DNA of 64,000 nt from Schistosoma mansoni (taxonomy: Eukaryota > Platyhelminthes > Trematoda > Strigeidida > Schistosomatidae). The position numbers were made by a program, and so were the translations under genes. The stretch spans positions 28,464,679-28,528,678 of the forward strand of contig NC_031495.1 of the NCBI RefSeq assembly GCF_000237925.1, written 5' to 3'. Of this stretch, positions 60,761 through 64,000 are shown piece by piece; the stretch's first letter is position 1, and the number at the start of each line of letters is the position of its first letter. The notes beneath the pieces were generated by a model. It was not told the DNA's origin. It saw only the letters and a list, made by a program, of their open reading frames with translations, and did not search any database.

Positions 60761-60881
60761 TCTTTCTGAGATTTTTCCAAAAATCCGGGTGACTCCGTCT
60801 TTTTCTGTCAAAATAAAGACAATACCCTGCAAAAATAATTCCAGCTCCTGCGGCAACACATACAAAAACCCCACGAACCAT
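60761..60881 (-). CDS. TOMM20: Mitochondrial import receptor TOM20, exon 1
   Basis: Starts at ATG 60881: MVRGVFVCVAAGAGIIFAGY is the membrane anchor, and CLYFDRKRRSHPDFWKNLRK the basic stretch after it, matching human TOM20 (YCIYFDRKRRSDPNF). An in-frame TGA lies upstream, fixing the start. Forty codons plus one base, donor GTAAGT. The whole protein would be 153 residues, against 145 in human. TOM20 sits in the outer mitochondrial membrane and binds presequences of imported proteins. Confidence 0.92.
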
Positions 60882-60965
60882 TGCACTTGCACTACGAGCC
60901 GTAACGTTAACACAAGTTCAAGCGCTAATAATTCAATGTACAATAACCTTATAATTTCTTTATAG

Positions 60966-61032
60966 GGTTGCGGAGATTATTAAATTTCATGGTAATCAAG
61001 AACCTAACGAAGTTGAACCGCTAGTTGTTCAG
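60966..61032 (+). CDS. Candidate internal exon of an unknown plus-strand gene
   Basis: A 67-nt block lies between acceptor AATTTCTTTATAG and donor CAG/GTAAGA and is open in one frame only (VAEIIKFHGNQEPNEVEPL...). Splice signals are good, but it lies only 85 bp from the TOMM20 start codon on the opposite strand, and no partner exon was found. It may be chance. Confidence 0.2.
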
Positions 61033-62559
61033 GTAAGACATTAACGTCTCCGAAAATCAACTTAAAGGTTCAGAATTTAAGCGTTTGACAGGTGCTGGTT
61101 TGGAGTCCTGTGTTCAGAGTCTTGTATAGGCGCTGCTGAGTCACATTCGAGGATAAGACAGACATCCAGCATTTGCGTGCTTCAAGTTCAACTCAGACTG
61201 CTTCATGATCTCAATGCACATCAAACGGTTTTGGGTGAATTATATGAAGATTCCTGTTAACGAGCCACTGTATCTAGCAGCAAGCGAGCACCAGTGACTT
61301 CCGTTTTACCGAGATATGTGTATCAGGCAAATATAAAAGAAAGGTCAATGAACGCATGACAACAGAGGAATTTCACGGATATAATGCTCGACAACGCTGC
61401 CATCCATTGCGTCTTATTATCTGATGATTCGAAAACCAGACAAACCAGGAGTCGGGATTTAAGTGATGCGAAGGTATTTAAGGGAAATGAAAAATGAGTC
61501 TAGAAGTTAATAATTAGAGCTGACCGGTTGAAGTGAGAGATGTGCTACATGGTGCACTCAATTGTGATTTGGTATAGATGCTTGGCCGAGTGCCTCATGC
61601 TGGGATTGTTTTGCAAAACTGTTGGGTTCATTATCAATCTCAACGAAACTGTTTGTGTCGGGGATTTATTTACCGACGAAAAATATCTTGTTAGCAAACA
61701 CGGATAGTGAAATGAGTGATGAAAGCTTTTCAGAACCATTCGATTTATTAACGTATTACATTTCAGTCAATCTGGCTATAGACTTTTGTTTCAAAGCAGT
61801 TATACGAAGACTGAAAGGTCCATTAAATTGAAACACAAGAAGAAACAAAAATAATATGTTCAGCCCTGTGAGTCACACCTATCTAGACTAAACCGCAATA
61901 GTGTTCAGACGGTTTCTAGATGACAGAAGCCTTATCTTTCACACAAAAAGAAGGTTTAAATATTTGTTTGGTTAAGGCTTGAGTGAACTTGATTGGTCAC
62001 CGCCGTGCCTTTGTATATAGCACAACAAATTTGACTCTGACCCCTCTTACAAATGAATGTGTGTTTATACATTGATTTAAATTGATAAATGTAATCAAAG
62101 AAAGCCTGAACTTTTATTTCCTATCTGGGTTTTTGGTGGAACACTGGTCTTAAACATTCATTAATAATATGCTCAGGCTCTCAAAAATTTCAACCGATCA
62201 CTAACTCAAATCCTTGTTTTCACACACGGATATCTGAATCATCATTCAAGAGTGTGGAGATTTTGGCACGTTCCCAGGTTCTGAAAGGAAGAATAATATC
62301 GAGTTATTACAATCCTTCTATCGGTTTATAAATTTTAATGGAAAAGTGGATATTCTATAGTAGTTAGAGTATATGCTTCGCTTCTTCAATATTATCACTC
62401 ATACAACGAAAAACAATCCTACCAAGTAAGCCCTTTACCTGACAATGTTTTCACTGAAACTGACAGTAACTATGAGGACTGAGAATTATTTGACGATAAA
62501 GATACTCTGCAGACAGAACACATAAAAACTTAACATCTAATTTGCTAACTCAAACGCCC
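61033..62559. other. Non-coding stretch
   Basis: No gene was found. A possible very old SINE remnant lies at about 61085-61215 (GCTGCTGAGTCAC, GACATCCAGCA, CTTCATGATCTCAA), too decayed to be sure. Confidence 0.45.
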
Positions 62560-63000
62560 TAGTGGAACCGATTATTTGTTCTTTTCATGTAAAATGTTAG
62601 CGTGCCCCATAAGTATATTCAATTTCTTCGACGGAAAGTTGATTTCTTTACCTATGGAGCATATGACTATGGTTTCATCCACATACCGCTTGTAATGACA
62701 CATATTTTCAGTTGTAACTTCAGCTAAATCTTCGAATGTCAAAATACAAGTGGTCAGTATTACTATTAAGCAGATTAAAAGTATGCTTAGAAATCACTGG
62801 TGCAGAGTTAGCTCCAGAAGATTTTTTGAGTTTTTTAATTATTTCGTGCAAACGTTTATCAGTCAGTGATGCCTCTAACAGAGGTTTGTCTAGATTGCAT
62901 ATCCTGGATATTCGAGCTGTGGCGGTTGTGGTGTTTAAATAAATCAATGACTTCTTCGTATTGATGACTGTTGTAATTTTGAATTCCAAATACAATACAT
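62560..63000 (-). pseudogene. Penelope-like element reverse transcriptase fragment, decayed
   Basis: The minus strand carries TFEDLAEVTTEN, then YKRYVDETIVICSIGKE, which matches the catalytic region of Penelope-like reverse transcriptases (consensus RYVDDTFVI) with the second Asp changed to Glu. An upstream piece (LTDKRLHEIIKKLKKSSG) is in a different frame. No nuclease part follows. This is an old, inactive fragment. Confidence 0.6.
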
Positions 63001-64000
63001 TCGTTCGAGTTCATCTGATACTTCTTGATTAAATTGCGTTATTCCTGGGATTACTAGTTTATACTATAATTCAAATACTTCTAATTATCATAACTATTTA
63101 CAGTTGAAATCCAGTCCGTTATTGTCCACTTAACCTTGACGTCGAACGATGTTCTCTAGATATACTAGTCTTTCACTGTATTATCGAACTTCTGTCCAAC
63201 AATTTACACCATCAGAAAGCAATATCTCAGAAAATACTTGCTATGAAAGGTTATACCTATACATTGAGTGAATCCAAAGACTAATAATGAACCACGTGGA
63301 TTGCACTAGAACACCTGTACCCAGCTATGAAGAAAAACACGAAATAGTCATCAGTTTAAGTAAACGCAAGTCAATCAATCAACGGTGAGTAGATACCAAT
63401 CCACTTTAAGGTTTGATAAGACAAGCATCATTGACAAGATCAACATGTGTCCCAGAAAATGATGTACATGACGTGATTCGATGCTCTAAGGGAGTCGTCT
63501 AGTCGTCAGCCTAGTCGAAGGGTTCATTGATAAGAGTATCCCTGAATTCGACTGCAGGACTAGTCCGGATAGACAAAGATGTGAACTTTATATTGGATCA
63601 TATATGTTAGGCAGTCAAATCAAGATGAGTCAGCTATAGTATGCCAGGAATATTAGTCTAGAATGACAAATAAGTTTATGCATAACGATAATCGTCCTAA
63701 GCCCTTTACAGACATTAAACCTCAACTAATTAAAATAAAATTCCCTCATCCCAAAGAACTATTATAACTTTTGGATGTCCCCTCCGTCCTGTAATGCATG
63801 AATACATTCACTTCCACGAAAAACACTGCTTTTGTTAACTATTTGGTTGTCAGGTAACATATTTCTAGATTTATTACGCATTAATCGCAATTCAACTGCG
63901 AAGACAAACCACTCAATTTTAAGAACATGTACCTTTTGTTAGCACAGGAAGCAAACCAAATAAAGAGTCCGTTTGACATCCAAGGAATAAAAACCGGATG
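63001..64000. other. AT-rich non-coding stretch
   Basis: Nothing recognisable was seen apart from a 23-bp segment at 63067-63089 shared with 29131-29153. Confidence 0.5.

Larger units (their letters stand above)
57149..60881 (-). other. Putative TOMM20-CLCC1 trans-spliced operon
   Basis: The same strand holds TOMM20 then CLCC1 with 117 nt between coding parts, a poly(A) signal on the first stop codon and a pyrimidine-rich acceptor right at the start of the second frame. Polycistronic pre-mRNAs resolved by spliced-leader trans-splicing are known in schistosomes. That this pair is one is inference. Confidence 0.55.

Overview
The window looks like a schistosome (Schistosoma, blood fluke) nuclear scaffold. 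The base composition is AT-rich. It is littered with tRNA-headed short elements carrying hammerhead-ribozyme cores (the SM-alpha type and a related family), RTE-clade LINEs, Penelope-like element scraps and two Ty3/gypsy-type LTR fossils. Introns include a 35-nt one near the 5' end of a gene, a known trematode habit. The species cannot be fixed from sequence alone. Three 200-base runs of N mark scaffold gaps.

Layout: 1-11.3 kb is gene-poor AT-rich DNA with scattered hammerhead SINE copies. At 11.37-13.60 kb (minus) lie the last two exons of an INSM/nerfin-type zinc-finger gene. 14-26 kb is again intergenic or intronic, with SINE copies, an SM-alpha-like ribozyme unit flanked by a 42-bp direct repeat, and the GIY-YIG end of a Penelope-like element running straight into a hammerhead SINE. 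26.1-28.9 kb holds a rearranged gypsy fossil. 30.3-37.0 kb holds a second, younger gypsy element with matching 328-bp LTRs and an RTE LINE lodged inside it. 37-42 kb has only weak coding hints. 42.0-46.0 kb (minus) carries an RTE LINE with one uninterrupted 1,124-codon frame. 46.48-55.13 kb is a tandem array of about 11.5 near-identical 750-bp units. 55.4-55.8 kb is another RTE 3' end. 57.1-60.9 kb (minus) holds two housekeeping-type host genes, and 62.6-63.0 kb is a Penelope-like reverse transcriptase scrap.

The most interesting host feature is the pair at 57.1-60.9 kb. TOMM20 (three exons) ends 117 nt before a CLCC1 reading frame that starts directly at a good 3' splice site and has no in-frame AUG of its own. 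The schistosome spliced leader ends in AUG, and joining it at this site would place that AUG in frame in front of a clean signal peptide. I infer a two-gene trans-spliced operon in which the leader supplies CLCC1's start codon. The other theme is ribozyme-bearing retroelements: at least two copies retain a complete or nearly complete hammerhead fold, and one junction links the family physically to a Penelope-like element.
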